From Ziziphus jujuba (lineage: Eukaryota > Streptophyta > Magnoliopsida > Rosales > Rhamnaceae), in assembly GCF_031755915.1 (NCBI RefSeq), contig NC_083387.1, forward strand, positions 22,253,501 to 22,317,500: a stretch of 64,000 bases of DNA, read 5' to 3'. Positions within the stretch are counted from its first letter, which is position 1, and each line of letters starts with the position of its first letter. Shown one piece after another: positions 14,700 through 26,400 of the stretch. The position numbers and the translations under genes were made by a program. The notes beneath the pieces are model-generated. The model saw nothing but the letters and a program-made list of their open reading frames with translations, ran no database searches and was not told the origin of the DNA.

Positions 14700-17119
14700 A
14701 ACCGAGATCTCATACACTATAAAATAAAAAATAAAAAAATAAAAAATAAAAAATAAAAATAGAATAAATATTTATTATTATGCTGACAAATAATTATAAA
14801 TTTATTTGTTTTTATTTTTTTATAATTCGATGGAAATTATTTTTTGGTGGTAATTATCAAATTTGGTAATTAGGAGCCGTTTGTGTAATCATGTATTAAT
14901 TTCCGTTGTGGGAACCGCGTATATTTGGTACGATGTGGTTGGTAGCGGCAAAGTACGAGTGGTGGCATGTCGGTTGGTGATTGGAAGGAAAAAGCAAGCT
15001 CAGGTATTGTAAAATGGTATGGAATGTGGAGGATAAAAGCCAGTTCATTCGCTTTCATTGGTGGAGATGAGAGCACGTATGGATTGGTCAGCCGGAGCTT
15101 GAGCTGATCTGACGACTGAAATTCATTGGGGGGCATTTGTGCACCTTCTCCGCTTTTACTTGGGTTGGGCCCACCTAGTGATCTTTCGTTGTTTGTTCGA
15201 ATGTGAGAGAGAGAGAGAGAGATAGAGAGAGAGTGAAAAATCAAATGTTCTAGTTGGAATTTACTAAAACAAGAAAAAAGAAGAAGAAAAAAAATCATGA
15301 TGGAAAGCATTATAATTTTTGGATTCATCTCAATTATTACAGTTTTTGCATTTTGCCTCCCAAAATAGGGGGGAAAAAAAAAGTTTGTCAAATTGTAGTT
15401 GCTCTATGGTTTTCCTCATTAAAGTGCACTAGTCAAGCGATTTTCTCTAAATAATTTGACAAAATGAATAAAAAATAAAATAGTTTTTTTTTTAATTATT
15501 TATCATGTATGCTCAATTTCGTAAAACTCAGCATAAAATGAACTAAAGTAACATAAAACTATACTTCAAAAGGGCAATATAAGACTTAGTTTAATTTAGG
15601 GTAAGTGTAATTGGCCCTTTTTAAAAGAAAAAAAATTATTTGAAACAAGGAGAATTTTAAAATAAAATAGAGTGAACAATAATAAATTAGTTACTTGTTC
15701 AACACGTAAGAATGAATTAGATTTTTCCACAAAATGATGTGCTATGATACTAGTGGTTAACAGAATCTATATTCCAAATTAATAAAAAATGAATCTAATA
15801 AAATTATTGTACATTATTTGGTATTCAAAGTTTAGTGATATTTCCATTAGTTTTATGTGTAGTGTAATATAATTGAGCTTAATTTAAAATAATTGAATGT
15901 CCTTTAACATCTTCTTCTTCTTCTTCTTCTTCGTTTTTTTTTCTTTTTGATAAATTAGGTAGGAAGGATTTAAACACCAAAAGTTAAAAAAGTTCAAAAA
16001 AAGGCATGAAAGGAGAGGTGAAGCTGGATGGAAACCAACTTCCAACTACTGGATAAACTTAAGATTTGGTGGTTTTCATCCATACGATCATTGCCTTTTG
16101 ACTTGTCCCAATGGGACAGTGCCCTCCAATTTCTATTTTAAAACAAAATAGAGAGAGTATTGGTGTTTCTTTTTCTTTCTGGACATTATAGTATCGGTAC
16201 AGGATTCATGTATAAATGTTTTACATTTATTTTTAGAAAACATTAATTTGAAGATTATTTTTTTTTTTTTGGAAAATATTTTTTTTAACATTTTCAAATA
16301 TAGGTTTTCTTTTTTCTTTTTCTTTTTAATTCTACATAACATTTTAAAGTATAGGTGACATACTTAAGATTTTTTTTTTCTTTTTTTTTTAACTATGAAT
16401 TTTTTTAAAACTGAATATTGGAAATGATATCCAAAATTTCTACTTTCTTGGAGGGACAAGTTAGAAATAGAGTTGCTAGTGCTATGACTATCTCTTTTCT
16501 AAAATAGTTTATCCATATTTACATGATTCTAAATCACACTATCCAATGATGAAAATTAGAAAAATCATAATTTAAAATCTAAAAGTGCGTGGTTTTGTAT
16601 CAATAAATAAGAAAAGTAGTTTTTCTCACTAAACTGCTCCTTTTGGAAATCCGTGTATTATATTTTTTTGTGTTATAATTTTTTTTGACCACCCAATTAT
16701 ACAATGGAAGTTTCTTCCAATAATAATCCAAATTCATTCAAATTCGAATAATCTCACTTTAATATTAAAAAAATGATGTGGTATTGTTTTATAGTAACCA
16801 ATATTATTCAACTTTAGTAACTCAATTTGTGATGTTTGTGGTTCCTTCATTTTCTTTTCTTTTCTGTTTTTCATTCGGGTCTTTATCACTCAATTTCTTT
16901 GTGCTATGTTAGTAAGAGCATTTTTTCACAAAAAGCCAAAAAGAAAAATGTTAGTCGGAGCATTTTCTCTCGTAATTTACATCATAGTTAATGGTAGGAA
17001 GGATAAAAATAATAATAATAATAATGGGAAGGAGAATATAGTAGAAGAATGAAATCATTCGAAACCCATAAAAAGTAATCCTTTCAAAACTTAAATGAAA
17101 AATGTTAAATTTATCAAAA
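14700..17119. other. AT-rich intergenic sequence, no gene seen
   Basis: The first 400 bp would be the VHA-B promoter; a GA-rich tract lies at 15205-15235. The rest is AT-rich with short homopolymers and trinucleotide runs (TTC at about 15910). All open frames are short and simple-sequence driven. I see no conserved protein. Confidence 0.5.
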
Positions 17120-17405
17120 TATTCATTAAATTAATTTATCAAATGATGTGGTAAATAATATAATAATATTTAATTAGTTTACTTTTTTATTTTTACTTAT
17201 TCATTTAAGGATTCATTTTTTTATATTTAGATTATATATGTCATTTGGTAAATAAATTGAATAAGCATTTTGATACATATAGAATTATCGAACTTAAAGA
17301 ATAAAAGTAAAATAACAATAATGCTGATTTATCAATATTATTTATCAAATGATATAGTAATATTTAATTATTATTATTTTTTATTTACTTATCCATTTAA
17401 AGTTC

Positions 17406-17452
<47 letters not shown>

Positions 17453-18195
17453 TTTAAATTATATGAATATGACCACTAATAATATTTTAATACATATCAT
17501 TTGGTAAATAAATTTAATAAATATTTTAATATCTATTATAGTAATACTATAAAATATCAAAAAAATATTTACTAAATAACATGTATTAAAATATTATTTA
17601 TTGATATATTCTTATAATCTACATATGAAAAAGTGAATTACTAAATAAATTAATTAATTAATTAAAATACAATTAAATATTATTGTATTATTTATCATAT
17701 CATTTGACAAATAAATTGTTTTAATAATGCTACAATATCAAAATACTAATTGAATTTATTTATCAAATAATATATGTTAAAACAGTATTAATTAATATAT
17801 TCATATAACTTAAATATATATAAAAATAATTTTTTAAATAAATTAAATAATTAAAAATTATTGGATTAAATATTTTATTAAAAATACACTAAAAATAAAT
17901 CAATGGACAAAGTACATTTTCCTTTACATCCTAGACTACTCGAATCATATCAATAAAATCATTTTTTCAAACACCTAATAATTTTGTATTGAAAAGGAAA
18001 GCTTATTATTATTATTATTATTATTTTTCACTTTTACTTGTGACATTGATAAACTTATTCGGTAAAAATAATAATTTTGCATTGAAAAGGAAAGCTTTTT
18101 ATTTCTATTATTATTATTTTTTCACTTTGACTCCCTAATGTCAATAAGGAAGACTATTCCTACTTTCTTTCCTTCATGGCATATCAAACATGACT
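17120..18195. repeat. AT-rich repeat block X, copy 1
   Basis: The left half contains several copies, in both orientations, of a motif like ATCAAATGATGTGGTAAATA followed by AT-rich sequence, plus a (TA)n run at 17408-17449. From about 17640 to 18195 the sequence is repeated in the same orientation at 22390-22885. Shared landmarks are the stretch CCTTTACATC, TAGACTACTCGA, ACTTATTCGGTAAAAATAA and CTTCATGGCATATCAAACAT. Confidence 0.75.
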
Positions 18196-18239
18196 TATCT
18201 CAATAAATGGGTTTATATCAAATTTAGATAAATCCATTT

Positions 18240-18548
18240 AACACAATTACTAAAGGTAATTGTATATAAATGAGTCAATTTTGTGTAAATGAATCAATTT
18301 CATATAAACGGATAATTTTGTGTATATGAGTCAATTTCATATAAACGGGTCGTGTTGATCCAAATTGACCAATTTAATAAACGGCTTATATTAGTCATAT
18401 TAAGTTACTTGTTCATTAAAAGGGTTACGTTCGGGTTGAGGGTTTTTGATATGGTTAATAAATGGGTCATGTATTAATTAAGCAATTTTGACACGATTAA
18501 TAAATGGGTTCACTCAAACACAACCCGCCAATACGAATTGCCACCCCT
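18240..18548. mobile_element. Truncated right end of a hAT-like element, copy 1
   Basis: This segment is a diverged copy of the right third of the element at 20583-21578 and ends GAATTGCCACCCCT, followed by ATTTCAAC. That octamer is identical to the one preceding the left end of the second copy. The left two-thirds of the element are missing here. Confidence 0.65.
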
Positions 18549-19530
18549 ATTTCAACCTCACAATCTCTCTTTCACTCTATGGCAAAGAGACTCTATTTTT
18601 ACGAGTATGGTGTATATATTAAATGCACTTTGCTCAAATCTATCAAGAGTAGCTTAAATCCATTTATAGAGAAAAATACAGAGCCAATATAAGTAATTAG
18701 ACTTAAAGTGACTCAAAATTATCCACTGGCAAATCAATTGCCAATGAGATTGATCACACCAGCAAATCAGGTACCAAAAAGAATGAGTATGAAGAGAGGA
18801 TAAGAAGAAAAGAGGAAATGATAAAAAAGAAATAGTATATAGCAAAAATGAAGAGGGAGAGGAAATATGCCAAACATGAGACTCTAGCTTTTAACATGGC
18901 CATGATATTGTGGAAGATCTAGGAGGGAAATGTAGATGAAGACGAGGATGGCAAAGGTGGGAGAGAGGAGCCACCACCATTGTAACATGACTTCTTCGGC
19001 TGACTTTTCAGCCTCTCTTCTACCTGGTTGTTAAGGCTTGGATTATCTTGTCCACCTGATTATTTTCTTTCTGTTTTCATTTTTTTTTTATAGGTATATG
19101 GTTTTAATGTTTGTGTTGATTTTTTTGTTTCCATTTAGAATTTTAGAATAATATGGACAAGATTAAAAAATTTATGGATTATGGAAAATTGAATATTAAG
19201 TCTTGCAAAGTTACAATGTCACACTCAAGTCTATATACTAAAAATGTGATAATTGTCATACTTATAGCACTTAAAAGAATTTATAATGTAGAAATATAAA
19301 ATTCTCCATAACATTATTAATAAATAATATCTAAAATATCTTAACAATATGAATAAAATAAAGTCAACAAGGTTTTCCATACTAACCAATATAAAAGTGA
19401 TAACAATTAAAATACCGATAACCTATGCCAAATCTAACTATCTTAAAACTATGATATACCTGAAACTATAACAATAAATACTGAGTATAAAACTAAGCAA
19501 ACTACTGAGTTTTTGATAAATATGGAATAC
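18549..19530. repeat. Repeat block Y, copy 1
   Basis: The block matches 21579-22375 in the same orientation. Shared stretches include TAGCTTAAATCCAT, AAGAATGAGTATG, AATATGCCAAACATG, GATGAAGA(C/T)GAGGATGGCAA and ATTATCTTGTCCACCT. Read on the minus strand, both copies show a broken frame with QVEERLK near its right end, interrupted by stops. It may descend from a captured gene fragment, but I cannot name it. Confidence 0.7.
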
Positions 19531-20574
19531 TAAAAATGACTACATAATTAATATCCAAAAAAATATTCTTAAAACACATAAAAAAAAATTTCATATAAAA
19601 TATGTGTGATTTAAAAAGAAATAACTCTAATTATTAATTACTTAGTAGGATATGGCATAACATAATTTTACCTGTCGATGGTCCATATCAAGTGAATGCA
19701 TGTGAGCCATGTAGCAAGTGAGAAAAAATTGATTTCAATAAAAACAAACACTTATACTCAAAGGTATTAGTCATACTTCTACTATGGTCATTAAGAGGTC
19801 CTCTCACATGAAACAACATGTTTAAACCCACAGGTAAAAAAAACCATAAATCACTAGGAAAGTACCTTAATATGATTCATCTCAACATCTGAAAACATAT
19901 CATAATATAACACTTAAATGCTTACTAAGCACCAACAACTAGATCATAAAAAAATGTGATATAGGTGGTTAAAAAGTAAATTGTATGATTTAAGGTTTGG
20001 GATCCAGGTTGCCTTTCTTTATTGTTATTATTTTGATTATCATCATCATCATCATCATCTTCTTTTTTATATTTGTGTATTGATATATTCATGAAGTGTT
20101 GTAAAATTGTAAGATTGTAGTAAGTGAGAGGTATGAGAGACCATGAGTTTATAGAAATATATATTTTCTATGCTGAGTTAGAAATTGAGGAGCATTGGGC
20201 CATCCTCAGGATCAAGTAGGAAACTCTAGGAAGGTCCTGACATATAAAAAGGTACTTATAAATTATTATTCATTATATTGATATTCTCATGCTATTATTA
20301 TCGAAATCTTGCAAATTTTGGAAACTTGATGTAAGGTGGGAAAAAATAAGAAAGATGTATATTTTTGGAGTAAGTTTTTTGTACAAGGAATATTTAGGAA
20401 AGTAAATTTTACAAGGGAAATGTTATCGGATTTTCTATAGAAATTTCGGTGTGATTTTCCCTAGTTAGGGCTCTCATAGGGTTACAATAAATAACTCTGG
20501 AAGGATTCTGACAATCTACTCATTTAGAACAAACAAGCAATCTCATTCTCTCTCTATCTATACTTTTTTACATG
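19531..20574. other. Unique AT-rich spacer between the two Y copies
   Basis: I found no counterpart of this kilobase elsewhere in the window and no coding frame. A short (ATC)n run lies at about 20038-20059. Confidence 0.45.
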
Positions 20575-20582
20575 ATTTCAAC

Positions 20583-21578
20583 TAAAGGTGTCAATATAGG
20601 TCATGACATGATAATACGACTAAAAAACGATACGAAATTAGTGGATTTGGATTTTTTATAAATGTGTTCAGAACTAATTCGGATCAATCTGTTTAACATG
20701 ATAATTAAACGTATCAATTTTGGATTAACCAGTTTAACCTGAAATTAACTTGTTTAACTAAACGTATCAATTAACGTTTCAACTCAACCCAACACGACTA
20801 TATCCGTTTAAATTATAACTTTAATATATTAAATTCATCATTAGTAAATTTTTAACTAATACTTTTTTATTACTAGATTACAAAGCTATTTAAAGTCATA
20901 TTATCAATTTTCATTTATTTAATTAAAAAGCAAAGAATAAAAAATTATTAAAATAATATTTATTTACTTAAGTATAATATATTTAATACATGTATGGATT
21001 TATGGGTAGTGAAAAAATAAAAATTAATATGTCTAAGAATATTGGAGATGTAGGAGATTCAAAATATTAATAAAGTTCTTTTTATATTATTTTTAGAGAA
21101 GTAGTATTAGGTTTAATATATATATATATATATATTTAATAATTATATGAGATTGTTACATTACCATATAATATATTGTAGTAGTTTAAATTTATAACCA
21201 TACTTATATAGTTTTACATATATATTCTAATTTAGGATTAACTAATGACTAAATTATTTTAAACAAGCTAATTTACTTAATGGAGTAAATTATGTGTAAA
21301 TGAGTCAATTCGTGTAAATAAATCAATTCCATATAAATGGTAAATTTTATGTAAACAGGATCAATTTCATATAAACGGGTTGTGGTGATAAAACTTGACC
21401 CATTTAATAAATTATTTACATGGATCATATTAGGTTACTTGCTCATTAAATAGGCCATGTTCAAGTTAAGGGTTTTTTACACAATTAATAAATGGCACAT
21501 GTTTGAGTTGAGTAATTTCGATATGATTAATAAACGGATTGATCCAAATACGACCCACTAACATAAATTGCCATGCCT
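20583..21578. mobile_element. hAT-like non-autonomous DNA transposon, 996 bp
   Basis: The left end TAAAGGTGTCAAT and right end ATTGCCATGCCT are imperfect terminal inverted repeats of the widespread plant type AGGGGTGGCAAT. The element is flanked by ATTTCAAC (20575-20582) and ATTTCAAT (21579-21586), an 8-bp target duplication with one mismatch. Eight base pairs is the target size of the hAT superfamily. The interior carries the alternating GGGTCA/AATTGACC-type sub-repeats and no transposase frame, so it would need enzyme from elsewhere. Confidence 0.7.
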
Positions 21579-22375
21579 ATTTCAATATAAGAATGCCCTT
21601 TGCTTAAATCTGTTGATGGTAGCTTAAATCCATTGATACAGAAAAATATTGAGGCAACATGAGTAATCAGACTTAGAGTGAGTTAAAATGATCAACTGAC
21701 AAATCTATTGCCAGTGAGACTGATCGTATCAGCAAATTGGATGCCGAAAAGAATGAGTATAGAGAGAGGATAACAAGGAAAAATGAATGATAAAAAAAGA
21801 ATTATATAGCAAAATTGAAGGAGACAAAATATGCCAAACATGGGACCCAGGCTTTTAATGTGGCCATGGCATTGTGAAAGATTTACGAGAAAAATGTAGA
21901 TGAAGATGAGGATGGCAATGATGGCAAAGGTGGGAGCAAGGAGCCATCACCACCATATCATGACTTCTTCGACTGATTTTTCAACCTCTCTTCCACCTGG
22001 TTGCTAGGGCTTGGGTTATCTTGTCCACCTAGTTGTTATGGAAATTGAATATTAAATCTTACAAAATTACAATGTCACACCTCTAGTCTATATACTTAGA
22101 TTGTGATAATTGTCATACTTATAACACTTAATAAAATTTATAATATGAAAATATAAAAATCCTCCATAATATCATTGATAAATGATATCCAAAAACATCT
22201 CCACAAATGAGCAAAATAAACTCCAACTCCCAACAAGGTCCTCCATTCTAACTAATATAAAAAAAAATAACAACTAAATAACCAATAACCTGTGCCAAAT
22301 CCCACCAGCTAGAAACTATTGTATACCTAAAACTATAAGAATAAATAATAAATATAAAACGTAGGAAGCTATTAA
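21579..22375. repeat. Repeat block Y, copy 2
   Basis: Second copy of the block at 18549-19530, about 0.2 kb shorter, mainly through loss of the segment following the GTCCACCT landmark. The orientation is the same. Confidence 0.7.
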
Positions 22376-22389
22376 ATTTTTCATCAATA

Positions 22390-22885
22390 CAAAAGCATTA
22401 TATTATTTATCACATCATTTGATAAATAATTTTTTTTTAATAATACTACAGAATCAAAATATTAACTGAATTTATTTACTAAATAATATATATCAAAATA
22501 TTATTAATTTACATATTTATATAACTTAAATATATATAAAAAATAAATTAATTAAATATTATTGAAATAAATATTTTATTAAAATAGCACTATTAAAAAT
22601 AAATCAATACAATTTCCTTTACATCGTAGACTACTCGAGTCAAATCAATAACATCATTTTTTTAAACACCTAAGTAATAAGTTTGCATTGAAAAGGAAAA
22701 CTTTTTATTATTATTATTATTATTCGCTTTTACATGTGATATCGATAAACTTATTCGGTAAAAATAATAATTTTGCATAGAAAACTTCTTATTACTATTA
22801 TTATTATTTTTTGACTTTGACACCCTAATATCAATAAGGAAGAGTATGCCTACTTTCTTTCCTTCATGGCATATCAAACATGACT
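22390..22885. repeat. Repeat block X, copy 2
   Basis: A diverged direct copy of about 17640-18195. Here X follows Y, whereas in the first copy X precedes Y, giving the order X-Y-spacer-hAT-Y-X across 17.6-22.9 kb. Confidence 0.7.
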
Positions 22886-23456
22886 TCACCCCCTAAAAAA
22901 AAAATGACATATCAAACATGGAAAAAAAATAAAATAAAATAAGAAATCCTTCTTAATAGTTCATCGAGAAATATATTCTTGATTGTTCATTTTCCCGTGA
23001 TAACGAGGTAAATAGGTTAATTTTGATGCTTTCCTAGGGCGAGAGAGAAAAATATGATAGATCCACAGCTTTGAAGTTCCAAACACAAGCTCCAAATAAC
23101 CATAACCCAAATGTTTTCAAACATCAAACAGAAAAATTCACTAACACTATGTTTGAAGTTTATAATCTGTTTAAGAGTAAGTAATAAGAGCCTGTTTGTT
23201 TTTCTCACTGAAGTCTTAAATTTTTGTTGAGTTAAATAAGAAATTCCATGCCGTTTGTTTCTTCACTATTCACGAAAAGTGAAACGATTTCTAGAATATA
23301 CATATTTTCTTTATCATTTCTGTTGTATGTTCCTTTCTTTCTTTCTTTTTTTCTTTTTTTTTAACCTTTAATTAAATTATGGAATCTTGAAATCCTTCTA
23401 CATTTCTTTTTCTTTTGCTCTGTTGAATTGTGAGTTCCAATTATGGCATAAAGGGA

Positions 23457-26400
23457 CTAAAGGAAATAATCAGACAACGGAAGTTGAGCTCTAAGCTCAT
23501 TAAAGCTTCTGTTGAGGCTGCGAAGTGTTTGGATGTGAGGTTCATCTCCCTCAACAGGTATTATTTTAGCAAAGCTTCCTTGTTCAAGATAGTCGACCAC
23601 CCGGTTGGCAGCTTCAAGTCCTGTGATATATGATTTTTCCTGTTCAAGGAAATTCATTAGAACTGATCTTTAGTTTGTCTGTATTGAACTTATATATATA
23701 AATAAAATGGAAAAAACTGTTCGTTCGATTTTTACCTGTGACCATGAACCATGTCGGTTTATGATCCAGTCTCCAGCCATGAATAAGTTTGGAAATGATG
23801 TTGATCCACGTACCATGTTCTTATACGAACCTATGAACACGAGAAGAAAAATGGATCTTTAATTATCATACTGAAAAATTATATTGCGAAAGAGTAGGAA
23901 ACTACCAGAAAATAAATTGGTCTTTCCTGAGTGAGTAATGTATTTAGTCAGTTATATTAAGATATATACATCTGAAAATACAAAATTAGCTTTCACATCC
24001 ACTTCCATCAGAAAAATACTACATATTTGCTCATCTCGTGCTAAATCAAAGCCTTGGCACCCAAAAAATAGTCCTATAGAAGTTAATACGGATCATGGTT
24101 TAACAAAAAATCTAGATTCCTTTTGTCATTATTAAAATGCATACCTGGAAAGAAGTGAGTCAAGGATTTTGGATATTTTTTAATCTCCCTATCCATCACA
24201 ACAGCATTCTCGAAGTCCTTGATACACTTTGTAAGGTAACATATCACCTTTGTGACTAATTGCTCGTCATTCTGTGGCAAAAACTCGCTGGCATGATACT
24301 GCCCATACAAGATGTTGGGACAAAGATAAGATATTAGTATATTAATTTATTAATACTTGCATTTAGAAGTGAGGTTGACAACTCACAAAATCAGCCTGTA
24401 ATACTGTAACTGGATTATCTTTATACTCATCATGAATTGCATTCAAATGGAAGAAAGTCCATCCAAATGAATCGTCAAATCCTGAGCAAGCATTGCTAGC
24501 AGTTGGAATGTTAACCTGGTTGATAGGAAGCATTTCAATAACAGGAAAAAATATATAGATAATGAGTTCCAAAGAAGCTTCAACTGTTACTTAAGTAAAT
24601 ATGGCATAAATTCTACACAGCGAAGTTGTTTCAACTCATACTATGAACTGAAAGATAATAATATCCTCTATAATAAATATAAACAGTTGAATTTGGTTAG
24701 CTTGCACAAATATCCTTTACAAATCAAGCCTATCTGACCTCTTAATTTTCCTATTATGTTTACTATTAGGAAGTATTTCAAGAAGATGATTGTTTCTTAT
24801 TTGCCTATCCAATACTTATTATCATGGAATGGCTCATAAGAATTTGGTAAAATCTCTAAATGTACAATAAGGAGAAACCATAGATAGACAGATAAAGCAA
24901 TTATTTTAAGGGAGACTTTCTCTATCCTCACCTGCCTATCGAGCCAAAGTTTGATAGTTAGTACATCAATGCTACCCAAGTTCAAAACCTTGAGAAACTC
25001 CTCTCTTGTAGATAGTACTGCACTGTAGAGAACTCAACTGCCAGTTAAAAGAGAATGGCAAGAACAGGGTTAACTAAAACTAATGTGCTCGTTTATGTTT
25101 TAATAATAACTTGACACGGTTAGCTAAAGCTAATGTGCTCCTTTATGTTTTAATAAGAACATGACATTCTACTGCAGTGACAATGCTGTAGGGGGGGTCC
25201 TGCAGAAAAATAGCTCGACACCAGGATGATAAAAAGCTCAACACCTCTCATTGTTATTACTTTATTTTTTCAATATGAAAAAGACAAAAAAATAAAAATA
25301 AAAAATGAAAAATGAAAAGGTAGTCTCATTCCCCCAGTTATGAAATCCCTTCTCAATGCACGTTCTTATATAAAGCAGTACTTTATGTTTTAATAATAAG
25401 TTGACATACTTAAAAGCAGTATCTGAACTGGGTGTTATTCTTGGAGATAAACTGGTTCCCACTCTTAATGCAACATTAATCAAAAATGTATCTTTTATAA
25501 ATTTCAATTAAATATTTAGACAGAAAAAAGAGTTGCATTTGAATCAACACGCACCTATTCTTAACAAGATCTTGAAGGGTGGATATTCCAACAGCTAAGA
25601 TGACGGCATCAGCATTATGAGTTTCCCTATTAGAAATTACTTCTGAAACATTTCCAGTATCATTGTTGATGAAGAAATCCGTTACTCTTCCACCCTCCAA
25701 AAATTTACAACCTTTAGCCCTCAGGGAGTCCATCCATGGTGTGAAAATAACTTCTCTAGCTGTCCCACGACACCAAACCAAATCGAAATCCTTCTGCATC
25801 CACCAGAAGAGGACAATGATAGTTTGAGTATGAGGAATACAAAAGAAGAGAAGATGTTATTGAGCCATCACACAAAGATTTAAATCAATTTCCTGTAATT
25901 TCTTCTTATTTTGCTCCAGAATTATGGTATACGCCTAACTTAAGGTGTAAAATCCTAGATATTGTAAATGTTGAGTGAAATCCTCAAATTATAAAATTAG
26001 TCACTGCTAAAGTTTTTTAAGGGCAGAACATAGGATTGTCAAGGGACAATAAGGTATTTCCTTCTTTCGGAATAATGCAAACATTACTCTTTTTGTCCTC
26101 TAGAGTTTCACGTTAAGAGAATCTGTGTGGCTAAATAAATACTTGATCAGTAATTGTGAGAAAGATAAAGTATTATAAATGATTTTAATGCAGGGAACAT
26201 ACTTATTTAAGTTGATGATGCATAAAGAATAATAAATTTCTTCTCTAATTTTCCCTATGCTAGTAAAAAAAATCAAGCTTTCCACGTCATTTTCCCTACA
26301 TTTTCTTCCCTCTTCAAAACACGGCTTCCACCTTGTTCCATTGTACTTTCTTTTTATTTAGAAGACGATTGGAGTTTTCAACTGTCATTATAAGCTTCAA

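Noticed and set aside
14870..15391. 173-codon minus-strand frame upstream of VHA-B
   Set aside because: Low-complexity Ser/Leu/Phe sequence in the promoter-side region, partly made by GA repeats; no domain recognised.
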